Assembly (NCBI GenBank): GCA_030549775.1
Contig: CM060180.1
Location: 30,757,090 to 30,821,089, forward strand
Direction: 5' to 3'
DNA from: Tamarix chinensis
Taxonomy: Eukaryota > Streptophyta > Magnoliopsida > Caryophyllales > Tamaricaceae
DNA: 64,000 bases
Shown here: one piece after another, positions 23,479-35,960 of the stretch
Position numbering within the stretch: position 1 is the stretch's first letter
How the letters are laid out: every line of letters begins with the position of its first letter
Made by a program: the position numbers and the translations under genes
Notes under the pieces: model-generated
Seen by the model: the letters and a program-made list of their open reading frames with translations, nothing else
Told to the model about the DNA's origin: nothing
The model's database searches: none

Positions 23479-23700
23479 CGGGAAAGCTAGTAAAGTATTG
23501 TCATCAGCGATTCTCTTGTTATTTTTATTACTTTCTGAGCTCTGAATGAATTAGTACCGGATAGGGGCGGAGGTATTGGTGTGGTGATGAACTGATAGCG
23601 GGAGCGGGGGCTCTGTCTTGTTTTTTTTTTTTTTTTTTTTTTGGATGTTTCTCATCTCATCTTCTCTAATTGCGTTATGGCCTTGTGTTTAAAAGAGGCT
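23479..23700 (-). promoter_or_regulatory. CRR6 upstream region
   Basis: This is the sequence 5' of the CRR6 start codon; it has no clear TATA box. On the gene strand it carries a 22-base A run (T run at 23621-23642) about 145 bp upstream of the ATG. Promoter and 5' UTR are inferred from position only. Confidence 0.4.
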
Positions 23701-23929
23701 CATATCCATTTCCTCCCTTGTCTAGGACTACAGGCCAGTTACGGAAGAAAAAGACGGGCCTAACTAATTAATTCGGACATGTTCACTTTTGTTTTCGTTT
23801 TCGACGTCCGGATTGAACGAACTTTTATAGCACTCGGCACAAGACGCCCGGTATGCTACCGGCACAGGGAGATGGTAATTGGGTCAGACCGATAAAGATT
23901 GGAGCGGGTGTTCTTGGATTATGTTATTT
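23701..23929. other. Short intergenic spacer
   Basis: Mixed-composition sequence between the CRR6 upstream region and the CCCGAC-rich repeat. No feature was recognised. Confidence 0.4.
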
Positions 23930-24119
23930 TTGTACGTCTGTCGGATCGGATCATCGTAATTCGCTTTATTTATTTATGTTGGGTTGAGTTCGGATTCAGA
24001 TTGTTGTAGATATAGGTTATATCAAGTTAATTTATTGAGTCAGATTTAAATTGAGATAGTTTGATTTTAAGTTAGGTTGGACTCGAATTATTTCGGATTA
24101 GTTTGTCGGGTCTGATCTA

Positions 24120-24600
24120 CGGATGTAAATAGGACGGATTTTACTTGAAACCTAATGAGTTTTATCCATTGGATACTTAAATGAATATAGATGACGGAAA
24201 AAAAATACCCATCGGATTCGGGTACAGATACGTGTATGCGATATTCATATCTGTACTCTCATCTATATCTTTATTTATATCCGTATCCATTTACCATATA
24301 TATAATAATTATTTTACCTTTAATTTAAAAATGAATATAGTATAAATTAAGGTTAAAATTATTATTTTGTTTAACTCTAACTGGGTTTATCCGTCGGGTA
24401 ATGGATTTATCCGTCAGATAATATCTGTTAATGGGTAAATAAATTATCCGCTGAGTAACAGATATCCAACGGATATTGATATGGATGTATTAGTGGATAT
24501 CCGTTCAAGGTATGGATACAAAATTAGATACAAAATTTCTTATTTGCTACGGGTATAGTCATGGGCATACCCGCTTTAAATTCGCTCCGTTTACATCTTT
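24120..24600. mobile_element. Inner inverted-repeat module (GATGTAAA ends), copy 2
   Basis: The left end is GATGTAAATAGGACGGATTT and the right end is AAATTCGCTCCGTTTACATC, an imperfect terminal inverted repeat. Inside are CCGTATCC/GGATAC motifs in opposite directions. It is equivalent to 6985-7415. Confidence 0.6.
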
Positions 24601-25114
24601 ATCGGGTGTGGTTTGGGTTGAGAAAGCTTATATTCAGGTGATTTTGTGTTTGAGTTAATTTGACTGGTTATGTTTGGGTTAACTTGACGAATCAAGTCTT
24701 TTTAAGTTTTGATGGGTCAAGTTGTGTTTGGGTTGACCTAATCCTAATCGCTTTGGATTTAGGTCAAATTGGACATTGACTATAAAAATTAATCTAACTC
24801 ATTAACTTCTTATGCAAGAATTAAGTTTAATTTTATGTAAGCATGTGATTAATAATGTGTTATTAATTATTATTTATTTATTGTTATGATTTTTTAATAT
24901 TGTATTTTTATGCGAAAAAATCGGTAAAATTATAATATCGTTGGTGAATAAGTAAGTTAACAATAAAAGTAAGAAAAATAAGTAAAATTTAAATAATAAT
25001 ATATTTTTAAAAGTTTTAAATAAATAATAAGACATATATAATTTTATTATTATCATAATTAATTAATATCGAATTTGGTTTTGTTGAGTTAGATCGGGTA
25101 GGTAGTGGGTTACG

Positions 25115-25148
25115 GACTGGGGTCGGGTCGGGTCGGGTCGGGTCGGGT
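25115..25148 (+). repeat. (GGGTC)n minisatellite
   Basis: GGTCGGGTCGGGTCGGGTCG run of about six pentamers in copy 2 of the interspersed repeat. Confidence 0.9.
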
Positions 25149-25204
25149 CACTTATATTCAAGTCAACATTTGGTCAAGTTAGTTTTGCGTCAAATCAGGT
25201 CGTG

Positions 25205-26740
25205 TCGAATTTTGTGAAGGTTCAAGTTGAGTTGGTCAGATCAGGTTAACTTTTACTAACTCTACACGCACCTGACAATCTAAAAAAATGAAATCATTAT
25301 CTTTCCCAACAAATAATTATTATGGTTTTGTGTATGACTAAGGATTATTTTGTTCACTCAATTAATTATACTTTTCATGTTTTGGTCTTCATATTATAAA
25401 TAAATTTTTTTTATTAGTCAAAGCTTTATGCAATATTTAGAGGTTTATTTAGTCCTAGGTGACTAAAGTCATATTACTCATTGATCATTGATACTGACCT
25501 CCCTAATTCTTTTACTTCTTATTTTGTCAAATCTCAACTTCACTCCTCGGTCAGTCGTCCTCTCCTCTCATTGTTCCTTGACATTCAAATCATATGGTCA
25601 TCGTCCATTATCCCTCGACTCCACCTATAACACCATACGACTTAAAATTTTTATTTAAAAAGTTAATTGTGAAAGCTAAAACATTAAAAATATAGAGCAG
25701 TTTCACTATACTTGATACATGTATGGTTTTTCCTACTATTCTTATACTAAGTGTTAAAGTGAAAATATTACTCCGTTTAAATTAATAATATAGTTATAAG
25801 AATCAGATTAGAATGAACAAGGCAGATTAATATCATTTTGAATAAAACAAACGTCAATGGTTACAAAATGAAAGGAAAATAAAGAAAGATGTAAGAGTAC
25901 AATAACATATGAATCAAAAGAAACTAGGTAGAACATTGGCTAGTCCTAATATTCAACGTCAGTGTCAAATTTTGTGAGGGTGCGGGTCAAGTCGGTCGGA
26001 TCGAGTTAACTTTTACCAACCCTACGTGCACCCAAAAACTTAAAAAAAATGGAATCATTATATTTCCCAACAAATAATTATTATGGGTTTCGTGTATGAC
26101 TAAGGATTATTTTGTTCACTCAATTAATTATACATTTCATGTTGTGGTCTTCATATTATAAATAATTTTTTTTATTAGTCAAAGCTTTATGTCGTATTTA
26201 GAGGTTTATTTAGTCCTGGGTGACTAAAGTCTTATTACTCATTGATCGTCGATACTGACCTCCCCGATTCTTTCACTTCTCACTTTGTCAAATCTCAACT
26301 TCACTCCTCGATCAGTCGTCCTCTCCTCTCATTGTTCCTTGACATTAAAATTATTTGGTCATTGTCCATTGTCCCTCAACTCCATCTGTAACACCCCCTT
26401 TTTTGTACGACTTAAAATTTTCATTTAAAAAGTTAATTGTGGAAGCTAAAAATATAGGGTATTTTCACCATACTTGATACAAGTATGGTTTTTCCTACTA
26501 TTCTTATACCAAGTGTTAAAGTGAAAAATATTACTCTACTTAAATTAATAATACAGTTATAAGAATCAGATTAGAAAGAACAAGGCATATTAATATCATT
26601 TTGAATAAAACAAACGTCAGTGGTTACAAACTCAATGAAAGGAAAATAAAGAATGGCATAAGAGTACAAGAAAATCGGGATAAAAAGAAACTAGACAGAA
26701 CACTGGATAGTCCTAATATTCAACCCAAAAAACTAACATT
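25205..26740. repeat. Tandem segmental duplication, two ~760 bp units
   Basis: 25205-25961 and 25965-26740 align throughout at an offset of 760-762 bp (TTTGTGAAGG 25211 vs TTTGTGAGGG 25971; AGGATTATTT 25341 vs 26103; TATAACACC 25625 vs TGTAACACC 26387; AGTCCTAATATTCAAC near both ends). Each unit holds the end of the CCCGAC-rich repeat, about 370 bp of unique sequence and the first ~335 bp of LTR L3. The duplication therefore followed the L3 insertion. Confidence 0.85.
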
Positions 26741-27139
26741 CAATTGATCTCATCTAACAAACAAAGATCATTACCCATTGAATAAGTAGAGATCTATGAC
26801 CCAGAATCCATCTATACAATAGTACCGAGTAACTTATTATGCAAGACTAATATGAAAAGCCCGTATGGAACACATAGAAGGCATCACAACAAGATATGAT
26901 ATAAAATATTAAAATATACATACGATGATCAAAATACAATAATCATATTAGATAAATAAATATCACTAGAGCCACATACTGCTCATACCTGTTCATGTAG
27001 AACTTGTTGAAACTTACCAACTAAACATCTAAGGAATGCTCTTTGAAGTAATGATTACGACAAATCTCAACATAATAACAATAACCTTCATAATGTATCT
27101 CATATCTTAGCATCATAACTGGTAAAAACCATAGCACCA

Positions 27140-27260
27140 CATGTAGGACTCAAAGGCAACTACCAGATCACAAGTAGGCACGAAGGCTGCTACTGATCCA
27201 TAAGTATGAATAAAGGCTACCACTAAACCACATATAGACACAAATACTACTACCAACCAA
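27140..27260 (+). repeat. Decayed 31 bp repeat array in L3
   Basis: About four recognisable variants of GTAGGCACGAAGGCTGCTAC, at roughly 30 bp spacing, homologous in sequence and position to the L1 array. Confidence 0.7.
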
Positions 27261-29505
27261 CCAAGCCAATAATCATCTGAACCAACAATTATTAATTCTA
27301 TTTTTATTCACTCAAGGGGAGATCATATCAAACTGGAGACACTAAGGTAATCTGGCCATGCCAGCTCAGGAAGCCAACATATTATCCTACCAACTATCAA
27401 CCCAATGACATTAAGGTACCTTGGTTGTACTAGCACTCGCAGAAAGCATAGTACCCTATAAGGAGACCCAATCCATAAGTATGCATACCCTATATAAGTT
27501 TTTAAAACTAAATAGAATAAGATATAGGGCTTGGTTAGGGTACTAAGGCACACTAACAAAAATCCATAATCAACGGTTGGCTAAACTACATATTTAGTGT
27601 AGCTACCTCTATAGAGCCACCATTCTTGGTATTTTACTTTAAATATTAACATTTTATTAAAGTGATCGTGATATCACATAATATATAAATAGATCTAATT
27701 TTCATACTTTATACAAATCAACATGCTCCATTTTATCCATTTTTTTGCTAACATTATTAGGAAAATAATTGCAACATAACAAACATGTTTGACACGATTT
27801 GTATATCAAAACTCTAATGTGCTATCATCCAATATAATACCCTAAAATATTATCTAATCATAATCCCAATTAATTTATATTTTAACCTAACCCTTAAATC
27901 TTAGCTTAATTATTTTTATTAATATTTGACCCACAAAACCGGATAAATTCTTAAATAAATTTATCCTAATTATTTATATTTTCATTTTTACTTAAATCCA
28001 CCCTAAATCTATAAATTTTACCCCAATTTATTTTTTCTAATTGGGTACCATAAACCGAGATAAATTAATTTTACTCTAGTCCTAAATCAAAACCTAAGTT
28101 TAATTCTAAACCTAAATATAATTTATTTTCCCTTTTCCCTTTTTCTTTTTTTCTTTTTTTATTTTTCTCTTTTTCTTTTTTACCCTTTCTTCCTTCTCCT
28201 TCCTGTCCATTTGAATGCCTCCCCAGTTTGCCAGCCTAACATATCTCCTTCTTTCTTTCTTTCTTTCTTCTCCTCCTCGACCCACTAGTCCAACCCACCC
28301 TATTCTTTCTTTTTTCATTTTTTTTCTCCTTCTTCCTCATTCATCCTACCTATCCAAACACATCCTAACTCTTACATTTCTCTGGCACCCCATATGCTCT
28401 TCTTTCTTCTTCCAACCAAACCACCCCCTTCATGCTCCCTCGCATAGATTTCCCTTTCCTTATCCAACCCCATCATTCCTCTACCCCTTTCTGCACTGAT
28501 CCTCTACCAACTAGCAACCCCAACCACATACTCCCCAAAATGCCAAGCCATTGCCAGTACTCCCCGCCTCTTGTTTCTTCACTAACTCACCCACATCTGC
28601 CTTTGTAGATTCATACATACATACATACACTCTTCACCCTCCTATTCTTTTTTGTCAGAATCCAACCCCCAACTCCCCTCCATTTTCCCCCAACTACCCA
28701 AGCCATACTTCCTTATCTTCGCCTTTTAACTTCTTCCTTTCCCTTCTTTGTTTGGCCTCGCTAGTTGCACAACATCGCCTAATCAGGTAGCCACCTCTAT
28801 CTCCTCTATTGTGCCTCATTGCCTTTCCAAACTACCTCTCCATGCCACCTTTAGCTGCGACACTTAGTGCCATTCCCCTCCTCTAAGGAGTGACGATTCT
28901 ATCGGCACCTTTTTCTTACAATGCCAACCACCACTATAGCCCTTCTAGCTTTGTCGCACCATCACACCACCATCCCCTCTATAGTAATTCCATTGGCTCA
29001 ACTTAGGCCACCATAACACAACCTCTTCCTCCTCCTTGTGACACCATCCAGCGCCACCACCCTTCCCTGCACAACCAAGCTCGCAACCCACCACCCTATA
29101 CTTTGCTAAAATATGAGATATCACATAATAGCATATTAGCATTTTTTATGTATAAAATTTTATTAAGCATGTTCATCGTATTGAGATTATTTGCTTCATA
29201 ATGGCAATACAGAATTTGGTAAAATGGAGTATGTAAACTTGTGTAAATTAGTATGTGTACAAAAGTATGTTAAAATGGGTGTAGTGCCAAAAATAAATTA
29301 TATATGTCATGTATGTCTAGTATGATAGGTTGAGCATGCTTAGGCACATTTTTATCATAATTATTACTATTGTGTGACCTAGGGGTTGTTTGGTCATTTA
29401 AGTGTATCATAACATTTATTCTAGTATGAATGTCTAACATGTCTTACTTATTATTAAGTATAGGGATATGTAATTTGATGTTGTATAAATACATGTTTTA
29501 GCATG

Positions 29506-29568
<63 letters not shown>

Positions 29569-29578
29569 TATTATTATA
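29506..29578. repeat. (ATT)n microsatellite in L4
   Basis: About 20 ATT units, ending TTTATTATTATATG. Confidence 0.95.
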
Positions 29579-30454
29579 TGCCCAAGGAGTATTTTAGTCA
29601 TTTAAGTGTATCAAGATAATTGTTTTGATAATTATTGTTGAGCATGGGCATATGTGATTTGATATTCTAGAAACGCATGTTAGGATTTTATGTGCTAAAT
29701 TATGTATAAATGTAAGATGGTCATTTGGCGTTTCTAGTATTTTATTTGCATGTTAAATAATTTAATTAGTTTATTTTGGCCTTTTCATGATAAATTAATA
29801 GATAAAATGGAAACTAGTATATAAAATGGATGATAATGTGGAAAATATGGCCTCAGGGGTATATTGGTCACTTTTGACCTAATGCGCCGAATATGAATAA
29901 TTAGACATAAGATGGCCTTAGTGTATTGATAGGTTTACCTTAGTGTTGACTTTTAACCTTAGGATTGACTTGAATAATTGAAAATAAATAAAAAATGGTT
30001 AAGTATGGAATTATAATCATTGTGCAATATATGATGTTTTGTGATCACCTTCTTAAGATATTAATATTTAAAGCAAAAGACCTCAAATTTGGGAATGGTT
30101 TTTCTCTAGGTTTAGCTACCCTAAAGACGAAGTAGGAGACATCGGTTTGTTTTAATTCGCTGGTGTGTCATTGTACCCTAGTAAGGCCCTGGTCTACTAT
30201 ATAGAGGACTTATGGACTCCATAGGAGTATAAATACTTAATATTAGGTTTTCTAGGTGTGGAGGGTATTGTGTCACCTTGTGCACCAAATTAACCAAAGT
30301 GTTGGTATACCTTTGGGTTGGATGATTGGGAGGGTATTGTGATGCTTCATGCATTGGTATGACCTGTATGCTTTTATGTCTCTATATTATTATTATATCC
30401 TCTCGAGTAGATAAAAATGGAAATGATTATTATTGGATCAAAATGGTCATTGAA

Positions 30455-30660
30455 TTAGTTTGGTAATAGCCTTTATGCTTCTCTATGGTTTTTTAGTAAC
30501 CTTTGTGCCTACTTGTTGTTCGATAGTAGCTTGTGTGCCTATTTATGGATCGGCAGTAGCCTTTATGCCTACCTGTGGTTTAGTTGTAGCATTTGTGTCT
30601 ACTTGTGGTTTGGTGGTAGCCTTTGTGCCTACCTATGTTCGATATTGTGCCTTTTAGTAC
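30455..30660 (-). repeat. 31 bp-type repeat array in L4
   Basis: Six or seven variants of (G/T)GTAGCCTTTGTGCCTAC with TGTGGTTTGG spacers, the reverse complement of the L1 unit, about 0.8-1.0 kb from the GTGTTACA end. Confidence 0.8.
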
Positions 30661-32219
30661 TACCCATGATATTATGGATTTTATTAGTATCATGCCTTTA
30701 AGCCCTACTATGGTGTTATGAATATTATTAGTTATGATTTTGACATATGAGATATATGGTGAAGGCTATGGTTATTATGTTGAGATTGATTCTAATAATT
30801 TTTTCAAATAACACCTCTTGTATGCTTAGTTAGTAAGTTTTATTATGTTCTAAATGAACGAATACAAGTAGTATGTAGTTTTGGTGATTATTGTTTATTT
30901 GATATGATTATTGTATTTTGTTCATCGCATGTATGTTTCAATATCTTATACCATATTTTATTGTGATACCTTTTATGTGTTCCATAAGAGCTTTTCATAT
31001 TAGTTTTATATAATGGGTTACTCAATATTAATGTACTAACAGGTTTCATTCTGTGGTCTCCTACCTATTCAATGGGCATTCTTTACCTTTTGAGAGTACT
31101 TTAAAGGTTTGGTCTGATGATTTATGGTAGGGGTTGAGGTTTAGGAATGTTTGAGGTTCACCTGATATATTTTGATCTTGATTTTCCTTAGACTTTTATG
31201 TCACCTTCTATATTTCATTTTCTCACTAGATTGTAACTATTTATCTATTTTTTGAACTATTAGGACAATTTTATTCTATTTTAAAACCTATATTTTTATT
31301 TTTTATGATTTTTTTAAATTTAAGCAAAGTAACATTTAGCCTTAGCATTTAGTATAATAATGGTAGAGGATACAAGACTTATGCTAGGTGTAGCTGTAAC
31401 ACCCACCATTTTTGTAACTAATACTTCTTCAAAATGAAAACTTTAAGTAATATATTTGGGGGTGTTACATGCAATGTCTGATATTTTAGTAGAGTATAAG
31501 GATTATCTGGTTTCCAACAAAAGTATAAAATATATGCAGCCTACTAAAATTAATTAGGCTCCACTAACCAGGCTCTTGTACCTAAAATAATACCACATTA
31601 ACCATATTAATATCTAACCTATGAAATAATAATTTTTATTAAAATATTTATCAAGTAAATTTACCAAAATATCCTCAAATCCTTAATCTAATAAAACCAC
31701 ACACTCACGCATGAAGGAGGGGTGTTGGAGGTGGTGGTCGGAGGGGGTGCATGATGGTGGCACGAGTGGTGGCTGGACTATAGATTCCTCTAGGAGGGAG
31801 ATGGTTGGGTGGTGGTGGTGATGGTGTGACTATGGTTGAGCTTGATGGTGAGAGAAAGGGCATAGTTGTGGAGGAGAGGGTGACTATGAGGGAGTCATTG
31901 GTGGTTCAAACGGAGGGGTATGTTGCAATAATAGGGGTGTGGTGGTGGCTGGCGATGTAAAAGAAACAAGAGGTCGGTATGGTGCAATGGCCCTTACGAG
32001 AAGGCTGACTAGTGGTTGGAGATGATGGATAGACAAGGAAATAGGGCAAGACCGGTGCAAGGAGGGTGGGTGGGGGAGGTGAGGTTAGTGACGATAGAGA
32101 GAACGATGGATGTTGTGGAAGAGGCAAGGAAAGGAGAAGAAGGGAAGAATGAGAAGGAAAGGAAGATCAAGTGGTGGTGGTGTTGGGGGTGATGAAATAA
32201 AGCAAGGCGAGGAGGAGGA

Positions 32220-32326
<107 letters not shown>

Positions 32327-34489
32327 GAAATATGGGTTTATGATGGTTTGAATGTAAAGAAAATGGGGCACTAGGTAGGGATCGGAGTGGTTGGCTTGGT
32401 GCAGGAGAAGGACCATGCAAGCAGGGACGATTTGGGTAATGCATGAGAAGGGTGTAAGGCCAGGGTGTAGATACGTGTTTGGATCCATGAAGGGGAATGC
32501 ATGCACAAGGGGTTATATGTGGGAGGGGCTTGTTTGGCCTAAAGGAGAAAGGAAGAGTACATGCATGGTCAAATGAGGGAGAAGGAGAAGAAAAAGAAAC
32601 AGAACAAGAAAGTAAAGAAGGGGAAAGAGGGGCTAGTGCACAAGGTAGGAAAGAGAAGAAATAAAATAAAGAAAAAAGGTAAAGAAATGGGGAAAGGAAA
32701 GAAAAAGGAAAAGGAAAAAATGAGGAAAGAATTTTTTGGGTTTAGGATTAGGATTAGGTTTAGGTTTAAGGTAAAATTATTTTATTTGGAGTTAGGGTAT
32801 TCAATTAAGAAGAATAAACTGAGTAAAGTTAACCGGTTTAGGGTAGGTTTAAATAAAAATAAAAAAGAGAAAATACTTGGGGTAATTTATAACACTTGAT
32901 CCATAACACCAAAATTTTATAACCCTTCTTTTCGGGTGTTTAGCCTATTATTCGAGACCTAACCATAAAACATTGACTTAATTATTATTTTTTAACCCTT
33001 GATCCATAACCTAAATAAATTCTTAAATAATTATCCTAATTATTTTACCATTTTTATTTTTCTTAAACCCCACCCTTGATTGGTTAATATTTTTTGGTTT
33101 ATTATTCCTAACTAGGTACCATAACCTAACCAAACTAAATCTAAAACTAACTAAATCTTATTCTAATATGCAACCACCTACTATTTTCCCTCACACAACC
33201 CTCCACACACTCAACTGACCACACTCCCTATAACTCTCACTTCTCCCTTTTTTATTTTGATTTTTCCAGCCTGCCACTTTCCCCAACTATCTTTTTCCTT
33301 TTCCTTCTTCTTCCTTTCACCACCCTTGGTTCTATTTTCTTATTTGACTTAACCCAACTCTCACCTTATTCCCATCCTTTTTTGCACAACCATTATTCTA
33401 GTTGTGCCTCTTCCATGCAACCACCAAAGTCATTGTCATTTATTTTGTGCCTCACCACCACCAACATTCACTAGCCGTTAAGCAACCAGCAACCTTTCAC
33501 GCACCACCACCGTTCCCATACTCCTCCATCATAGACCATCTCCAAGCTCCTAACCTCCCTTGCACTAACTGCCTCACATGACTCCTACCCCTACGACGTT
33601 GAACCCTATCGCAGCCCCAACCCCTCTTGCATCACCACTCCATGTTGCCACCTCCCATGCAACATCAACCTTTCATGTTGGTTCTACCCAGCTATGTTGA
33701 AGCATCACACACATCCATCACCACCATCAAATATCCCACTCCTTCCTTCTAGTTGTATCTTCCCATCAGCCCTGCTCCTTGATTTTCTAGCCTTACTTCA
33801 CCACCTTGGCCCCGACCAAACCTCCACCTAGCTACCAACCTCACAACCCTTTTCTAGCACATTCTTTCACAACCTATCATGGCAATGTCACCCCTAATGC
33901 TGGTGCCCCTGGTGCATGGCCAACTCATGCAATCCAGCACTTGATGCATGGGTGGCTCACGTTAGCACCACCATGCCGCATGAGTTTCCTGCTTTGCTTG
34001 GTTGTGAAATTTTGTTAGTGTTATGTTTAGTACTCTTGGCTAACGCGTTATTTTATTTTTATGATTCATTTTATGTATAAGAGGTTGATTAGAGGAACCT
34101 GATAATTATTAGTATATTCCTTATATATTTGCTTTTTGTTGGAAATTGGATAAAACGTTAGACGCTATTTGATAGTAGATTTGGTTTTTGATGTATAAAT
34201 TTATATTAAGCATGTTCACTACATTATAATTACTTTTCTAATAATGTTAGTATGAAATTAAGTAAAATGGAGCATGTGGATGTGTGTAAAGTATTATATG
34301 TATGAAATTATGTTAAAATAGGTATAATGCTAGAAATAAATGATGTATGTCTTATGTGTCTAAAATTATAGGTTGATCATGATTAGGCATATTTTAAGCA
34401 TTGTGTTCCCTAGGGGTAATACAGTCTTTTTAAGCATATTATATATATATAAGCACACAAAATTACTAAAATACCCATTGTTTGTAAAG

Positions 34490-34960
34490 TTACCAAATCA
34501 TCCCTTTTTATTTGCCAAATTAGCATATTACCCTTAATGTTTGTATAATTGCCAAAATACCCTTTGTATTTGCTAGATTACCAAATTACCTTCGATACTT
34601 ATTAAATCACCATCTTTACCCCTCATACTTGTTAAGTTACCAATTCATCCTTCCAGTTGGTTAGATTACTGAAATGCCCTCTATACTTGTTAAAATTATC
34701 AAATTGCCCCTCAGGTTTATTAAATTATCCAATCACCCTTCATACTTGTTACATTTACCAAAGTACCCTTTTGGATAGTTAAATTCTCAAATTACCCATT
34801 ATACTTATTAAAATTATCAAATTGCCCTTCTGGTTGGTTAAATTACCAATTGCCCTTCATATTGGTTAGAATTACAGAATTACCCTTTTTGTTGGTTAAA
34901 TTACAAATTTGCCCTTCTTACTTATGAAAAATACCAAGTTACCTTTCCTTTATACCAAAT
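34490..34960. repeat. Degenerate ~50 bp repeat in L5
   Basis: Phrases such as TTACCAAATTGCCCTTCATAC and TTGGTTAAATTACCAA recur about ten times over 470 bp with variable spacing. The motif is T(G/A)TTA(A/G)ATTACCAA(A/T)TT(A/G)CCCTT. Confidence 0.65.
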
Positions 34961-35649
34961 TTCCTTCATATGTGATTTTATATTTTAGAAACGTATGTTA
35001 GGGTTTTATAAGCTAAATTATGCGTAAGGTTGAAATGCTCATTATTGTGTCTAGTAATTCAATTTCATCCTAAAATAACTTAATTATGGTATTTTATCCT
35101 TTCAATGACAAATTATTTATTTAAATGAAATTAGTAATCAAAATGGATGATAACATATTAATTATGATCTCAAGGCCTTTTTGATCATTCATGAGTTAAA
35201 TATAAAATATTTGGTATTTAAACGTGGTATTGGTTTAAGACATGAGAAGTATGATTCTTGGAATAATCAAGGTAACTATGAGAAATATAAGTTTAATAAA
35301 ATGAACAAATGACTAAATAGAGAATAATAATCCTAGAGGTAGGCTCGTTATCATATATGTAAAATGTTGGATTTAGACCTTGATTTTTGGATATTATGTT
35401 CATTATATTATTTTAGGATGTTGCATTAAATTTGGTGATGAGATGAGTCTTAAGGGATAAATTATGCTCATATTATGAAATTAGGATTTTGTAGAGGCAT
35501 CAGAGTCATTCCGCTTAAGGTATAACTCAAATGTTTGTTAATTATGTTTTATGTACCTTGTACACTTATGATAAGATTGTATGCCAATATAAAATAATCA
35601 ATAGTATCATACGATATTAATATTTAAGTGAAATATTAAATGATTTATG

Positions 35650-35960
35650 ACCACGTATACATGTATGTTCCACCTAATGAGAATAATGGTCATGAGCATT
35701 TTACTCTACGATTGTACCACCCCGTTTCACCGGACAAGAATAGTGGCCTGAAGTGTTTTACCCTAGGGTTGTATATTATTGATACCATTTTACAAGTTGA
35801 AAATATTAGGGTCTCTGAACTCAATGTGGAATAAATGGTTGGTACAACCGTAATCATTAATAAGAAATTAATATTTAAAGAGAAAGAGCATGCAAGTGAG
35901 GACCGATTGTATCTGTTTATTTCACTAGACATGAATAGTAGTTAGGAGCATTCTACCCTA
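35650..35960 (+). repeat. Decayed hairpin-unit array in L5
   Basis: Segments like TTCACCGGACAAGAATAGTGG, ATGAATAGTAGTTAGGAGC and TTTTACCCTAGGGTTGTA resemble the GGTCCACCGGC..TAATAGTGG..CCCT units of L6, with about three to four units left. Confidence 0.6.

Larger units (their letters stand above)
23930..25265. mobile_element. CCCGAC-rich interspersed repeat, copy 2 (inverted to copy 1)
   Basis: This is the reverse complement of 6351-7520. It matches in the right-end phrase TTTCGGATTAGTTTGTCGGG, the inner module, the GGTTTGGGTTGA and GTGATTTTGTGTTTGAGTTA segments, the AT-rich core and a GGGTC-type end, here expanded to about six GGGTC units at 25115-25148. Its right end lies inside the 760 bp duplication, and a 60 bp piece of it recurs at 25965-26025. 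Confidence 0.75.
27833..31469 (+). mobile_element. Solo LTR L4 (3.64 kb) nested in L3
   Basis: The left end is TATAATACCC (TG decayed to TA) and the right end is GGGGGTGTTACA. The flanking 5-mers are TCCAA (27828-27832) and TGCAA (31470-31474), 4 of 5 identical. Removing the element rejoins L3 sequence that is contiguous in L1 (GCTATCA..GCAATATTT..TTTTAGTAGA). In sense order it has an AT-rich start, C-rich block (28130-29100), ATT repeat (29506-29578), decayed 31 bp array (30455-30660), hairpin-region relic (31337-31405) and terminus. Confidence 0.85.

Noticed and set aside
25627..26720. Direct LTR pair of a short element (TATAACACC at 25625 and TGTAACACC at 26387)
   Set aside because: The similarity extends well upstream of both TG starts, so it is a segmental tandem duplication, not two LTRs.
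32738..32770. Telomere-like TTTAGG/ATTAGG repeats
   Set aside because: Only four to five impure units in the AT-rich end of L3; too short and irregular for a telomeric tract.
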